Shown piece by piece: positions 1-11,261 of a stretch of 64,000 nucleotides of DNA (position 1 is the stretch's first letter; every line of letters begins with the position of its first letter). The stretch spans positions 8,120,967 to 8,184,966 of the forward strand of contig NC_054748.1 in the NCBI RefSeq assembly GCF_018143015.1, given 5' to 3'. The stretch is from Lytechinus variegatus. Its lineage: Eukaryota; Echinodermata; Echinoidea; Temnopleuroida; Toxopneustidae. The position numbers and the translations under genes are program-made. Below the pieces are notes generated by a model that was given only the letters and a program-made list of their open reading frames with translations, was not told where the DNA came from and ran no database searches.

Positions 1-853
1 TATACACATCTCACCATAGTCCTCTAATGGGAGTGCCAATAAGCGCTTGCTGATTTTGTTAGAAGTACATCTAAACATGCACATAAAACGCTTGTAATCA
101 TGATTAACATACCCATCTCACTAATCAAATCTTGCGAGCGCGAAGCGCGAGCTGAAAAATTAGGAAATTCAGATCTGAAGAGGGGCATTTTAAGGCTTGT
201 TTGTAGGAATTCAAGAAGACATTACGTAGTTCACTAACCAAATGATGCGAGCGCAAAGCGCGAGCTGAAAATTTTTGATATTCAGATCAGAAAACAGAAA
301 AAGGGACATTTTAAGGACTCATTCTAGGAATTGATGGAGAGCAGACATCTTTCAGAAATCCACTACTGCGAACGTAAGCACGGACAGGAAATGTTTTATA
401 TTAAGACCTTAAAATGGGACAATCACCTAAAGTATTCATGTAAAAGAAGCATACTATTGTACATGTAAAAGAATAACTCGAAGTGCGGTGTATATTTGTT
501 TGGTGGTAAGCGCATAGAGAACTAGACCAGTTATTATGCGCTTAATAAGTATCCTCTATTATTATTATTATTATTGACTTGAAAACGGGAGGTTTTAGTA
601 TAACAGGATTATATATCTCGGTAAACAGACAATGGGAGCACCAGGAACAATGAAGACATATGCCCTGAGCAAGTTTCATTTATATGAAAGAAGTGTTTCT
701 TATGTAATGTAACATAACATAATTATAACATTATAATGAACATAAATGTCTTCTTTCCCACTACGTTTCTCTTCCTATCTCCCTCTTTTCCTCCTTTTTT
801 TAGTCAGCCGATGGGGGGGCACATGCCCCCCCCCCCCTATAGTTACGCCACTG
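1..853 (+). mobile_element. DNA transposon fragment ending in a CAGTGGCGTA-type terminus
   Basis: The right end reads GTTACGCCACTG, the inverse of the CAGTGGCGTA start of a related copy at 24691-25323, and the two copies match along much of their length (the GCGAGCGCGAAGCGCGAGC motif, a stretch with ACAGGATTATA, and a C-rich right end). Inside this copy a block of about 110 bp starting near 120 is repeated near 232 and, weakly, near 355. A (TTA)n run lies near 555-580. No transposase reading frame is seen, so it is non-autonomous. The left end lies outside the window. Confidence 0.65.
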
Positions 854-1130
854 ACTATAATCCTAATCATAATTATTATCATTATTATTGATATTGTCAT
901 TATCCTTATTAGTCATGATTACATCATATTACCAATAAATAATATTAATTTTCATCACTTCTCTTTGTTACATAATTATGTGATGATAATTGCAATTGAT
1001 GGCACTGCTAATACACTTACTGCTTCTGCTGCTGCTGCTGACTGGTAGTATTTAGTGTCATTAGATGTACAGAACAATTGAAACATTTATAATTACTTGT
1101 ATAAAACAAATGAAAGTACAAAGTACAAAA

Positions 1131-1268
1131 TGCCTTGAAAAAGCCTTGAAAATGCCTTGAAATTTCAAGGCTCAAAATCCTCAAGGCCAAGGCCCTCTCA
1201 AGGCCAAGGCTTTGAAAAAATAGGCCTTAAGGCGCCTTAAGGCCAAGGCCGAGCATCAAGGCACTACA
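1131..1268. repeat. degenerate CCTTGA/AAGGCC repeat
   Basis: The words CCTTGAAAATG, CAAGGCC and GCCTTAAGG recur many times in both orientations over about 140 bp, so the stretch can fold on itself. It lies just downstream of the last visible NIDO exon, in the intron or flank. Apart from this and a few simple runs, nothing else is seen in 854-1421. Confidence 0.6.
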
Positions 1269-1421
1269 ACACTGGTATCAATAAGTGTAGCTGTTAATAA
1301 AGGCAATAAAAAATGCTTGTGGACTTCTGCAAATAGCCGTTTTAATTTCTGGATCCCCCAACATTCGGTATACATGTACGTTATTAATTTTAAAAGTGTG
1401 TGTAAATATGCGATATCTCAC

Positions 1422-1709
1422 TTTATACGCTGGTGCATTCTTTGCCTTTCGGACTTCACTCCATGTGACGACAAAGATCCATTCTATAAACGACCCAGCT
1501 CGGAAGTCGACGAGAACGTTATCCAGTTCCTGGACTAGCTTATCAGTCCTGTCATTGCTAATCTCCAGGTACGTTACGCTACTACCCTCGACAAGCCTAT
1601 TCCTCTGCAGGAGGGGGAACACGGCTGCCAAGTCGCTGCCGGCAGCCAAGTCATCAGGCAGCTGTAGCACCCTCTCAGGTCCAAAGTAGATCAGTCCATC
1701 AGAAGAGAC
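1422..1709 (-). CDS. NIDO gene exon 3
   Basis: The 288-nt exon (96 codons) lies between acceptor GAATAG and donor GTGAGA. It carries the core NIDO motifs VSSDGLIYFG and EWIFVVTWSEV. The frame stays open for another 47 codons past the donor but loses any family resemblance there, which supports splicing at 1422. Confidence 0.75.
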
Positions 1710-4678
1710 CTATTCAAACCACAGTTCGACATTTCCTTTAATCGAATCACTGTTCACTGGAACCCTTGTTTTGTTTCCATCTTATCTTATTTTAATAATA
1801 ATTTTATGGGTTCCACGACATTTTCTCTTGAGACAATTGCTCCTACTGAAAATGCACACGATACCAAACAGAGACGGTACCCGAGCTCCGAATCATACTT
1901 CAGCTGGTTGACTGAATGAGACTGAATGATTTTGCTATTGCACATGTTTTCCATAGACTCAAGCCCACATATGTATATGCGGGCTTAGTCTCCAATGATC
2001 CTTAATCCTAATCCAAATCCTAACGTGATCGTTAATCAAAAAATAAACTCTACCTCAGGACCCTTGCTCTTAGTATATAGAATATTTGTCGCAAGAACAA
2101 AATGATTTCACTTGTGTCAAAATAAAGTCCGATCGTAAAGTGTGTAACGGCATTAATTACGTAATTTTCTTCATTGGAGTCATCATGATTATCCTCGGCA
2201 CCACCAGGGGCTCTGGTCCGGGGACAAGGGCCACATCCCCCTCACCCACCCCCCCCCCATTATTTCTCAAGTATAAGAAAATGAAGAATGTTTTAGTGGC
2301 ATGTCTGTACTACACCTGAAATGAATTGAGAAAAAATGAACTCACGTTTCTGTCCACCTCCCCCCTCCCCCGTCATCATACCACCAACATCATCAAAAGC
2401 AGTGGTGGATCCAGGCGGCACATCCGAGTCCCCGGTGCCTCTCCTTTTTAGAGTTATTTTTTCATTTCTTTTTTGTTACTTTGCTGTGTTCTGTTTGTTT
2501 GTTATTTTTCTACACGAAAATTTCCACCCTTTGGGAAACCCTGGATACGCCCCTGACCATCAGCTTTTACTTACTCCAATGCCGTTATACTCGTTACCAG
2601 CGTATTGGATCTTGAAGCTCGTATTGACGTGAACAGAAATCCCATAGGGATGGTTTTCATCGGACACAACCAATGGAGTTCCTCGGTTTCCGGTATCCAA
2701 AATAACTGAAAGGAAATTAAACAGTAATAAGAAGTTTTCGCATTTACTGCGGATAAACTGTCTTCCTTTGAAAATGCAATTAAAATCACGATGGGGAGCA
2801 GAGAGACTTTTTCAAAAAGTTGGTGGACTGGGACAGCAGATCATCCGAGGATTTGCATCGGACGAACAATTGCAAATATGTAGTTATCCGGAGTCAAGAA
2901 ATTCTGATGATGTCCGGCCCACCAACTTTCGACAAAAGCCTCTCAGCTCTCCATTGTGATTTAACTTGTATTTTCAAAGGAATCGATACGTTGTAGAGAG
3001 TTTCTCCGTAGTAAATGTGAAAACTCCGGATGAAGAGTGTGATTGGGCAACGGGAGTGCGAGTTCTGGTTCTACCTAGTCTATATTAAAATGTAGACCCA
3101 CATCTGCAGTGTGTGTACTACAGCTGATTCAACGAGTCTGCATAGCAGACTAGGTCTACTGTAAAATGGCTCGCGGTTTTACAGAGTTTCTCATGAAATC
3201 AGTGTTTTACTGCAACTACTTTCATTTAGCTTTAATAGGAGTTCAAAAGAAATTTTCTGAATGTTCGTTTAAAAGTCGGAAGACTGTCAAGACTTCAGGC
3301 TACTCGGAAGGCTATTCCACATACTCGGTCCCGAGTATTTAACGGTTGATCTAAAAAAGAATACATTTGTAATTTGGTACATAAGTTATCGTTCTGTCGT
3401 ATATCATATACATAATTTTTCTTAATAGAAACATTACCGAGAAAATTTGGCAAGAACTTATGGACATATTTATACATTGATATACAGGTAGAAAATTTGT
3501 GAATATCATAGATATTCAATAGTTTCTTTTAAAAAAAGGATTTGAGTGAGTGTAGGGTTTGTAATTATCCGTATTGCACCCTTCTGAAAAACAAAAATTC
3601 GATTTAAAAGATGGATTCGGTTTCGACCGACCAGAGGCAGTATTCTGACAATTGCCGAAAAAAAATATTCTTCTATCTTCAGAGTTACAATAAAATCCGT
3701 ATTCTGAAACTTCTAGGATCTTTTTTCGTAATTTTTCTTGTAACTTTAACTTAGCGCTTATGATGTTAGAGCTATAATGATGCATCAAGTTATTAGCGTC
3801 ACACGTATCTATTATTATTATTAAATCAATATCTTTATATTATAGCAATGATTTAAATTAATATAATTTAGAATTGACATTTGAATAGATAAATAATATA
3901 ACAAAGACTGATAATTACTTTATACATAAAACATGTAAAATAGTGAATTCTATACAATACAGGGGGTTAAAATATCCCGCGGGCACTTCCATTGACGAGT
4001 GGATACCATGCGCGACCATGGGGACTCGAAAAGCACCTTAAACACGTATTTTCCATATACTGAAAATGCACCCCTTAACAAGTATTTGGTGTGTGAAACC
4101 AGGCCTAACCTTAACAAGTTTTGACCCCCTAAACAAGTACAATGATATTTTTATTGTTGTGTGCACTGTCGTCGGTTTTACATGATTGGGTTTAGTACAG
4201 ACCCTGCACCTCCCATATCTCGCTCAAAATCATACTCTAAACACGTCGTGTTGACTCTAGGGGCAAAAAAGTACATCCTTTATAAAACATTTTTGTCTTA
4301 ATATTTTACATCCTCGCAAATTCGACCCCAAACACGTAGATTTCCTAGCTAAAATAGATACCCCTTTTTCATAATTTTAGTGATTATGACACCCTTATTA
4401 CGTTACATTCGTAACGTCTCCTATCTTGAAAAAGACATCCTTTTTACGTGTTTTGGGGGTGGGGGTTGCGCATGGTATCCACTCGCCAATGTAAGTGGCC
4501 CCGGGTAAAATATAAAGTCTGACAAGTAATGATATCACCAATTTAGCGTCAACCTTCTGTCTGAAAAGAATTGACCTTGAAAATGCCTACCTGAAGCATG
4601 GATGGAACCAGATGACAAGACTACGAGCAGAAAGATCTGTATGATACCGAGTCTCTTGCCTCCCACTTTTTGAGACAT
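1422..4678 (-). CDS. secreted NIDO-domain protein, 5' part (three exons, 3' end off window)
   Basis: Three minus-strand exons join in phase: 4678-4591 (signal peptide, ends phase 1), 2705-2575 (ends phase 0) and 1709-1422 (starts and ends phase 0). All junctions have GT donors and AG acceptors. Residues 1-29 are a signal peptide (basic MSQKVGGKR start, then IIQIFLLVVLSSGS). The rest matches the start of a NIDO domain, the extracellular domain of nidogen, tectorin and mucin-4 type proteins: a YNGIGVSSDGLIYFGPE stretch corresponds to the family's VssNGlisFG, and FIEWIFVVTWSEV to its FvaTWdeV segment. The NIDO C-terminus and any following EGF, AMOP, VWD or other domains must lie beyond 1422, off the left edge. 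The protein is inferred to be extracellular. The specific orthologue is not recognised. Confidence 0.8.
2400..2555. mobile_element. 156-bp MITE, hAT-like ends
   Basis: It starts CAGTGGTGGATCCAGG and ends CCTGGATACGCCCCTG, imperfect terminal inverted repeats. No coding capacity. It lies in the NIDO intron just past the donor of exon 2. Confidence 0.55.
2575..2705 (-). CDS. NIDO gene exon 2
   Basis: The exon follows acceptor CCTTTCAG and ends before donor GTAAGT. It is 131 nt: two nucleotides completing a split Val codon, then 43 codons. It encodes the start of the NIDO domain (SFKIQYAGNEYNGIG), which runs straight into exon 3 in phase 0. Confidence 0.75.
2730..3030. mobile_element. foldback MITE, family A copy 1
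   Basis: The two halves are inverted repeats: left TTTGAAAATGCAATTAAAAT with GGGGAGCAGAGAG, right CTCTCAGCTCTCC with ACTTGTATTTTCAAAGG. The pairing extends out to TTACTGCGG and CCGTAGTAA. It lies in NIDO intron 1. A second copy is at 9215-9530. Confidence 0.7.
3976..4505. mobile_element. MITE with CGAGTGGATACCATGCGCG inverted ends
   Basis: The left end (CACTTCCATTGACGAGTGG, ATACCATGCGCG) and the right end (GCGCATGGTATCCACTCG, CCAATGTAAGTGG) are inverted repeats of roughly 35-40 bp. It lies in NIDO intron 1. A solo end of the same family is at about 44700-44825. Confidence 0.65.
4591..4678 (-). CDS. NIDO gene exon 1, signal peptide
   Basis: ATG at 4678 (minus) opens a 29-codon exon with a typical signal peptide: basic n-region, hydrophobic core IIQIFLLVVL, small residues SSGS before the likely cleavage site. 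It ends TCA-G followed by the donor GTAGGC, phase 1, which matches the two-nucleotide start of the next exon. Confidence 0.75.
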
Positions 4679-4995
4679 CTTGGTGTTTGAATTATATCAA
4701 AGGAAGCCTCCAACCTTCTAAGATAATGATAATATTAATTAGAACAGACACAAAAAGAACAGTAAAAACGCTGTTTAGAATTGTATTCATCGCAATCATT
4801 TGTATCCCCCGAACAGAGTTCGGAGGTTACTATGGATTTGGCCTCGTCGCGCCGCCGCCTCGTCCGTCGCAGAGATTTCTTTGTGAGCGCTCTATCATGT
4901 CTATCAGCTGCATTTCTTCTCCGATCATCTTCAAATTTGTATTGAAGGTTGAGTGTGGTATAGCAAAGAAGCCTATCGATTTTGGTGTGGGTGGA

Positions 4996-5290
4996 GGTCA
5001 CATGGTAAAGGTCAAAGGTCATTTTCAGGTCAACATTGAAGTTTACATGCAAGACTCTTTTATGACACCTAACTCTGCAACCGTAAGTCACTTTTCAACA
5101 AAACTTGGATAGTAGATGGGCTTGGGGGACCTGTATGTTATGATGCAGTCAGAGGTCACATGTTAAGGTCAAAGGCCATTTTCAGGTCAACGTTAAAGTT
5201 TACATGCAAGACTCATTTCTCCGCAACCATAAGTCATTTTCCAACCACATTTGGATAGTAGATGGACACGGGGGACCTGCATGCTATGGT
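4996..5290. repeat. two-copy direct repeat rich in AGGTCA half-sites
   Basis: A block of about 150 bp beginning GAGGTCACATG is present at about 4994 and again at about 5146 (AAGGTCAAAGG, ATTTTCAGGTCAAC, GTTTACATGCAAGACTC, then GGATAGTAGATGG). Copy 1 holds AGGTCA-A-AGGTCA at 5009-5021 and a third AGGTCA at 5027-5032. It lies about 330 bp upstream of the NIDO start codon. It may be a dispersed repeat rather than a gene-specific element. Confidence 0.6.
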
Positions 5291-5299
5291 CATTGTTGC

Positions 5300-6000
5300 C
5301 ATGATCATTGTATTTTTTGGTCAAATTTCTGTGTGAACTCTATATATCGCACTGACGGATGACGCGGTGGGTTCGGGAGATACATGTGCTCGGCTGCGCT
5401 ACCCACCGAGCATCTATAGTTATGAGATCATTACAGTAGTTGTTTACCAGTTTAAACGACCATGCTTGAGATCAACATATTATTAATCAAACTCTGTTGC
5501 TTAAGATTTTAAACACTTGTTTAAATTGTTATGTTCATTTCATATATTTTCCATTTCCAACAATCATTTACATTTACAATAGTTTTGTTACATACATCTT
5601 GATATAATTATAATCAATAAAACAAAGAAACTTATTATGTATAATAATCAAGATAACAGGTCGGAAACGGAGGAGGCTGCTAAAATGCAAAGCTTGTAGG
5701 ATGCAGCTTCCTATAACATATGTATGAAGAATGTAAACAAAACACAAACACAACATGGTAGAAATTTGAACTTAAATCTATCTGAATGAATAGTTTAAAA
5801 GAAATAAAAAGAAAGAAATAGAAAATGAGAGAAAATAGCAGGATCAGTGGTCTCCAGATTGTTGCCCCAACACAGCGAATCTACGGATCAACAGGAAAAC
5901 GAAAAATATCATTTTTCAAAGCTCGTAGTGCTGAGTATATATGAAAAATATAATGTATGAGTGATGAAGAATTAAGAAAACTAACGAGTATCTTGGAGAA
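5300..6000. other. intergenic stretch without a gene
   Basis: Only a short hairpin-like GC island (5350-5410, CGGTGGGTTCGG and CTACCCACCGAG) and AT-rich sequence, probably LINE 3' tail next to 6018, are seen. Confidence 0.5.
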
Positions 6001-6017
6001 AATTTTTTAAAAAGAAT

Positions 6018-7130
6018 TTAGGCTTGGGGAATCTTTGATAGTATTATCAAGAGTGCCCCAAAGTCGAGGGCCTTCGAAAGTGAAGATGGATTTGGCAAGA
6101 ATTGTCCGGGGTAGAGGAAAATGAAATTCATGGGATTGACGTGTAAGGTATTTATGAATAGTTTTGTTCTTATTAAATGAAGAATCAAAGCTTGATGGTA
6201 GCATATTATTATTTAATTGATACACAAATTGACCCAAGTTATATTGATATAATGTTTTTACTTTTAAGATTTTATTGTCAATAAACAATTGGTCTGTGTG
6301 GGATCTCCAGGACATATTAAAAATAACGCGCAATGCCTTTTTCTGTAAAAGTAATATTCGTTCTAGATATGATGTATGTGTATTTCCCCAGACAATTATC
6401 CCGTAGTTTAGATAGGGTAAAATTAATGTTGAATAAAGCATTTTTAGGGAGGAAGTTGGAAGAAAAAACTTGACCTTATTTATAACACCAATATTGCGTG
6501 AAATTGTACGGCATATAAAATCAATGTGTGTTTTCCATGATAAATTGTTGTCTACTATCAGACCTAAAAATTTTGTTGTAGTGACCACTTCAATGTCAGC
6601 GTTGTCCAATTTAATATCATATGGTAATTTATCTAAAGAATTGCTGAAAAGCATACATTTCGTTATTTTTACATTGATTGACAATTTATAAGATCTTATC
6701 CATTGTACTAGCTTCTCCAGTTCAATGTTCAATATATTTACTAAAATATCGGGATTAGGATGAGAATAAAGTACATTTGAATTATCTGCAAAAAGAATAT
6801 AAGATAACATTGTCGTGTGTGTGTGTATTTTGAGTTTTGTCAGACGTGTATCAATCAGATATGATTATTTACGTCTGGGACCGACCTTTTACGTCACCAT
6901 CCGAAAGACGTGACTAGGGCTCGAACCTCAAACCTCTGCATCAATTTGTAACTTCCCCACAGCTTGGATTACAGGCGCACGCCACAACGCCCAGTTGTCG
7001 AAAAATTGTGAGTCATTTATATAGATCGAAAATAAAAGTGGGCCCAGTATGCTGCCTTGAGGAACACCCCAATTAACCTTTAGTAGAGAAGAATTTTGTT
7101 CATTTATGTTAACATGTAGCGAGCAGCGTT
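6018..7130 (-). mobile_element. CR1/jockey-type LINE reverse transcriptase fragment, split by a SINE
   Basis: Read on the minus strand, 7128-7001 encodes the reverse-transcriptase motif [19 protein letters not shown]. From about 6800 to 6007 the frame continues with the catalytic-box region (FADNSN where active elements have FADDT/YADD), then the thumb and C-terminal part (TTKFLGLIVDNNLSWKTHI, LPYLNYGIIVWG). Asp-Asp is changed to Asp-Asn and the two halves are in different frames, so the copy is dead. A 7SL-like SINE sits between the halves at 6816-6994. The 5' endonuclease part is missing. Confidence 0.85.
6816..6994 (-). mobile_element. 7SL-like SINE, copy 1 (inserted in the LINE)
   Basis: On the minus strand it begins CTGGGCGTTGTGGCGTGCGC, CTGTAATCCAAGCTG, GGGGAAGTTAC, closely resembling the 5' Alu domain of 7SL RNA (GGGCGCGGTGGCGCGTGCC, TGTAATCCCAGCTA, CGGGA). 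A pol III B-box-like GGTTCGAGCCC follows. The 3' part is unrelated to 7SL (GGTCGGTCCCAGACGTAAAT, then TGATACACGTCTGAC) and ends in an (AC)n tail. It is flanked on both sides by TTGTCG (6810-6815 and 6995-7000, plus strand), a target-site duplication. Confidence 0.8.
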
Positions 7131-7354
7131 GTGCAAATATTATAACAGTGTTTTAACTGTACAAAAAGCCCCAAAAAGGAAGTCAGTTTTGATAAAAGCA
7201 GGAAAAATCAAGATGAAATATGCTGAATGTTTGCTGAAAATCCGTCACGATATAACGGACTAATGATTTTTTTTCTATTCTGTGACGTCATAGACGAACA
7301 TCTCCGCCATAAGTCGTGTGATAAATTTCTCGATAGATGGTGCCATATAGATAC

Positions 7355-7450
7355 CTATTATTATTATCATTATTATTATTATTATCATTATTATTATTAT
7401 CATTATTATTATCATTACTTTTATTATCATTATTGTTATCATCTTTATTA
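7355..7450. repeat. TTA/TCA trinucleotide-type microsatellite
   Basis: Runs of TTATTATTATCATTATTA. Open frames across it are artefacts. The flanks 7131-7354 and 7451-8060 hold AT-rich sequence, including a (TTTA)n run near 7760, and no gene. Confidence 0.85.
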
Positions 7451-8059
7451 AACTTTTTGAAATACAGTTTTCTCGAAAAACTGAAAGTGATTCTATTTGC
7501 GTGGGGGATAAATTATCAGACAAATCATTTCACACTCCATTCTTTATAATTTTTTTATCTCATCATGTTCCATTACAAATATTGAAATTGTGGAATTTAT
7601 ATTACATGATATGATGAAACTACTTGCAAATGACGTCAAATTAAAAATTCATTATTCTCTTATTCTTTAATTTTGTAGATATTGTTATGAGAAATAAAAA
7701 AATCCGAAATATCTACAAATAAAACGAGGTTTGCACACAAACACCCTACCTCCCATACTATTTATTTATTTATTTATTTATTAGAACATATTTAATCAGG
7801 TACAAAAGATTAGTATAAAGTTTTTCACCAATGACCTGATGAAAACATAAAGAACAACATAAATCATCACATCATACATGAAAATAAAATCTAAATCAAA
7901 GATAACAATACTTAGTAACATATATAAAAAAAAATATTGTTACTTAAATAATATGAATCAAAATAAAATATTTTAAATTTTTAAAAGGGAACAGTAACTA
8001 ATTTTAATACTACTAATTGTATAATTTACTCGCTGATAAAACAATGAACAATGAAATAA

Positions 8060-8640
8060 TACTCACACAACACTCTCACCCACACCCCAACAACGACACA
8101 TAAACACACACATTACCCGTCTACATCAAGTTGCATGCATCCTTTACCATGTTTACGTAAAAGCACACACCTACATCCTCACCATACATAACTCACACAC
8201 ATTTCCTCACACACACAGATCAAGAGTAATACACACATCATCATCATGCTGACCATATCCAGACTCATACAAAATCTATTGCACACTCTCTACCTCCCAC
8301 ACCGGGCTCCCACACTCACACAAACACCCACACATAAAAGCCCAAGCAAACATACTCTCCATACACAACTCACACACACACAAAGATAAAGAGTAATACA
8401 CACATCATCATCATGCTGACCATATCCAGACTCATACAAACTATTGCACACAATATCCTTCCTCCCACACTCACACAAACACCCTCACCCACACCCCAGC
8501 AACGAAACATAAACACACACATTACCCGTCTACGTCAAATTGTACATATCCTTACATAAAACACACACCCACATCCTCACCATACAAAACTCACACACAT
8601 TTCCGCACACACACACACACACAAACCTGGACACACCCAC
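8060..8640. repeat. CA-rich complex minisatellite
   Basis: The block contains long, partly repeated units: GAGTAATACACACATCATCA, then TGCTGACCATATCCAGACTC, at about 8225 and again at about 8391; and CACCCACACCCCA, ACACACATTACCCGTCTAC at about 8080 and again at about 8487. It ends in a (CA)n run near 8606-8623. Confidence 0.75.
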
Positions 8641-9214
8641 CCCCGTATGTCCACCAGCATATACTCTGAATTAGGGAAGAAGATAGGAGAAGCATAACAA
8701 TTATACAATTTAAGTCGAAATTGATAGTGCGGCGATAATACAGGCTACGATGTAAAAACAAACCCCAAACAAACATGTCATCATCCAATACGGTGAGAAA
8801 ATAATTAAATTCAATGAAAGACAATTTAAGGTAGCTTACCAGTTTAGTTGCGCTATTAAAATACTAACTATTAAAACAACGAATTGTGATTGCCCTTCAC
8901 TGGGGGCGATAATGCCTGCAACAACACACTCAATCGGCACAGTGATCCCGAACAGAAATCTTAACATTTCTATCTGGTAAAAAAACATATTGAGCCTTAA
9001 AATCAATAAATAGTCTGAATAAAACAATGCGGCAGATGCTATTTTTTGACACAATGTAAGGACGTTTGTATCTTGTTTACTTGATCATAACAGAATGCTT
9101 CATCATTTCATAGGAAAAGAATGTAGGGAACATGGCGTATGGCGTTGCAACTGGAATTAGGGTGTGTTTTAAGGGAAGGATCAGAATTGCATGTATTATT
9201 ATCGGTTGCCTCAC

Positions 9215-9530
9215 AGTCAGAGAATATGGAGTTCTCGCATTGACTACGGAGACGCTCTCTCCAGCGCATTGATCGCTTTGAAAATGCAATTAAAATCACA
9301 ATGGAGAGCTGAGAGGCTTTGTCGAAAGTTGGTGGACAGGGACAGCAGATCATCCGACGATTTGCACCGGACGAACAATTGCAAATGTGTCGTTTTCCAG
9401 GGTCAGGAGATTCCGGTTCACAAACTTTCGACAAAGCCTCGAAACTCTCCATCGTGATTTGACTTGCATTTACAAAGGAATTGGTGTGTTGTGGAAAGTG
9501 GCTCCGTAGTAAATGCGAAAAAGTCCGAAA
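9215..9530. mobile_element. foldback MITE, family A copy 2
   Basis: It is highly similar to 2730-3030, with the same palindromic layout: TTTGAAAATGCAATTAAAAT near 9280 and CTCTCCATCGTGATTTGACT near 9450, ends ACTACGGAG and CTCCGTAGTAAATG. Spurious open frames occur on both strands. Confidence 0.7.
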
Positions 9531-9894
9531 TATTTAACAAGAGGTCCTTATGGGCATCATCATTCATTAAAAGAAATATGCGTACTGTCATCCCAAATCA
9601 AATAAAATGCTGCAACCCTGGAAGGGACAGTTTCACACAGTGCGAACACAGTGTATTGACACTTTCGCCATCATCAGCACCTATCATAATCAAATTGAAT
9701 ATCAGAATCCTAATCAATCACAGTAAATAATCAAATCTCGTCAGGTGATATACTGGGCATATATTCGTCTGTATTAAGAATAATTTATTTAAGTAAATCA
9801 TTGCATGGTTTTAGAATCAATTAGTAGTTTTCATTTTGTGAATCGTTCATTATATAAGAGTCAATATCAGAGATATATGTATTACACTCTAAAA

Positions 9895-10059
9895 AACGAA
9901 GAGCTAATTTAGCTCTTAAAGAGCGTGTGTAGTGACTGCACTTCAGAGTGCTGATTTTTCTCGTTCGAATTTGAACTATACAAATCACCACTCCGAAGTG
10001 CAGTCACTATACACGCTCTTTAAGAGCTATATTTAATTAGCTCTTCGTTTTTTTTACTG
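9895..10059. mobile_element. 165-bp near-perfect foldback MITE
   Basis: Both halves pair over about 70 bp: the left half holds AAAAAACGAAGAGCTAATTT and AGTGACTGCACTTCAGAGTG, the right half their inverses. The ends are CACTCTAAAAAACG and CGTTTTTTTTACTG. The loop is about 25 bp near 9960-9985. Confidence 0.75.
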
Positions 10060-10097
10060 TATAAGTACTTCGGAGACCCAAAAATAAGATTTCATAA

Positions 10098-10480
10098 CAA
10101 GATCTTTATGTTTGTGCGCTGTCTATAGTCTTTATTTCATTTCCTTATTCAAACTTTTCACGGAGTAATGTGAAACATTTACAAATACATATACTGATAT
10201 ACACATATTAAATGATGAACGTTGTCACAATAACATAATCGGTGATTTAAGGCAGACTTAAGATTTTAGATACAAAAGCACCATAAAAGAGGGCATAATT
10301 ATGAGATGGTCCACTAAAAGAAATGTTTGTAAAGTGTGGAATATATTAGTAATTGGCTACTTTCAAATATAAATGTGTGGGGGTGTGAGTGTGTGTGTGA
10401 GTGAGAGTGGGGTGTGTGTGTGTGTGTGTTAATAGGAAGAAAAAGAGAGCATAGGACGAAAATGGGGAGATCAGATTGAT
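10098..10480 (-). mobile_element. probable LINE 3' untranslated tail
   Basis: The minus strand reads like a LINE 3' end (3'-UTR-like AT-rich text with AATAAAGAC near 10130). A similar GTAAAGTGTGGA block occurs at 63690-63705. A (GT)n run lies at about 10375-10430. This is a weak call based on resemblance between the two copies. Confidence 0.35.
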
Positions 10481-11261
10481 GTAAATAGGTCCATCGGGGT
10501 CAAGCCAGGGGAATAATATCCAAACTATCTTGCTAAGACGACAGATGACAACGTGATATGCGCTATACAAAAACAGAATATTATCATTATTAATTTTATG
10601 GGCGAATATTCGGCCAATCTGCCAATCTGCATTAGAATAGAAGTAATGAGTAACTCTTCTTGATACATATTAACATCTTTAATCATTGATACATAAAACA
10701 TGGTACATGTACTTTGCCAATTGAACTGGTATAAAACCGACTTGCGAGTAGGGGTTAACCCCAAACAATCATTTTAAATAAATAGACTCACACTTAACGA
10801 ACATCGATAATTGATTACAATTCTACTCATTAAACATATTAGTTACTTTATACATTTTAAGGAACATCTGTACATTAACTACAAAAATCACCGTTACCAT
10901 TAATGTATACAAAAACCTTTACAAGGAAGTTATTGTATATCATAATGTACATTCCTCTTCTCAAGAAAACTGCGAAAACTTTTGCGACAGGTATTATTTC
11001 TCTCATCGTTTGGCAAGCAGTTCAACACAGCAGAACCAGAAAAGCAATTCGACTGTCTTCCCCAAATGTGAATCATTTTTGTAACAATAACATTTTATTT
11101 TTTTATTTGTTTCATTTTTTATTCTGGGTGAAAACGGATGAATGATGAAAGAAAAGGTGTAAACGGATCAAACGATAATAAATAAAATCATGCACGAATA
11201 CGTGCATTTGTGCTCATGAATAGGAAATTTCCGAGCTTGCTCTGGTTGTCAGGTTGTGTGT

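Noticed and set aside
1278..1421. Extension of the NIDO exon past 1422 on the minus strand
   Set aside because: The frame is open, but resemblance to NIDO stops at the GTGAGA donor and the text turns repeat-like.
8838..8988. Possible signal-peptide or membrane exon on the minus strand (MLRFLFGITVPIECVVAG)
   Set aside because: It has an acceptor-like CAG and a GTAAGC donor, but no partner exon in matching phase and no recognisable domain; it lies in a repeat-rich gap.
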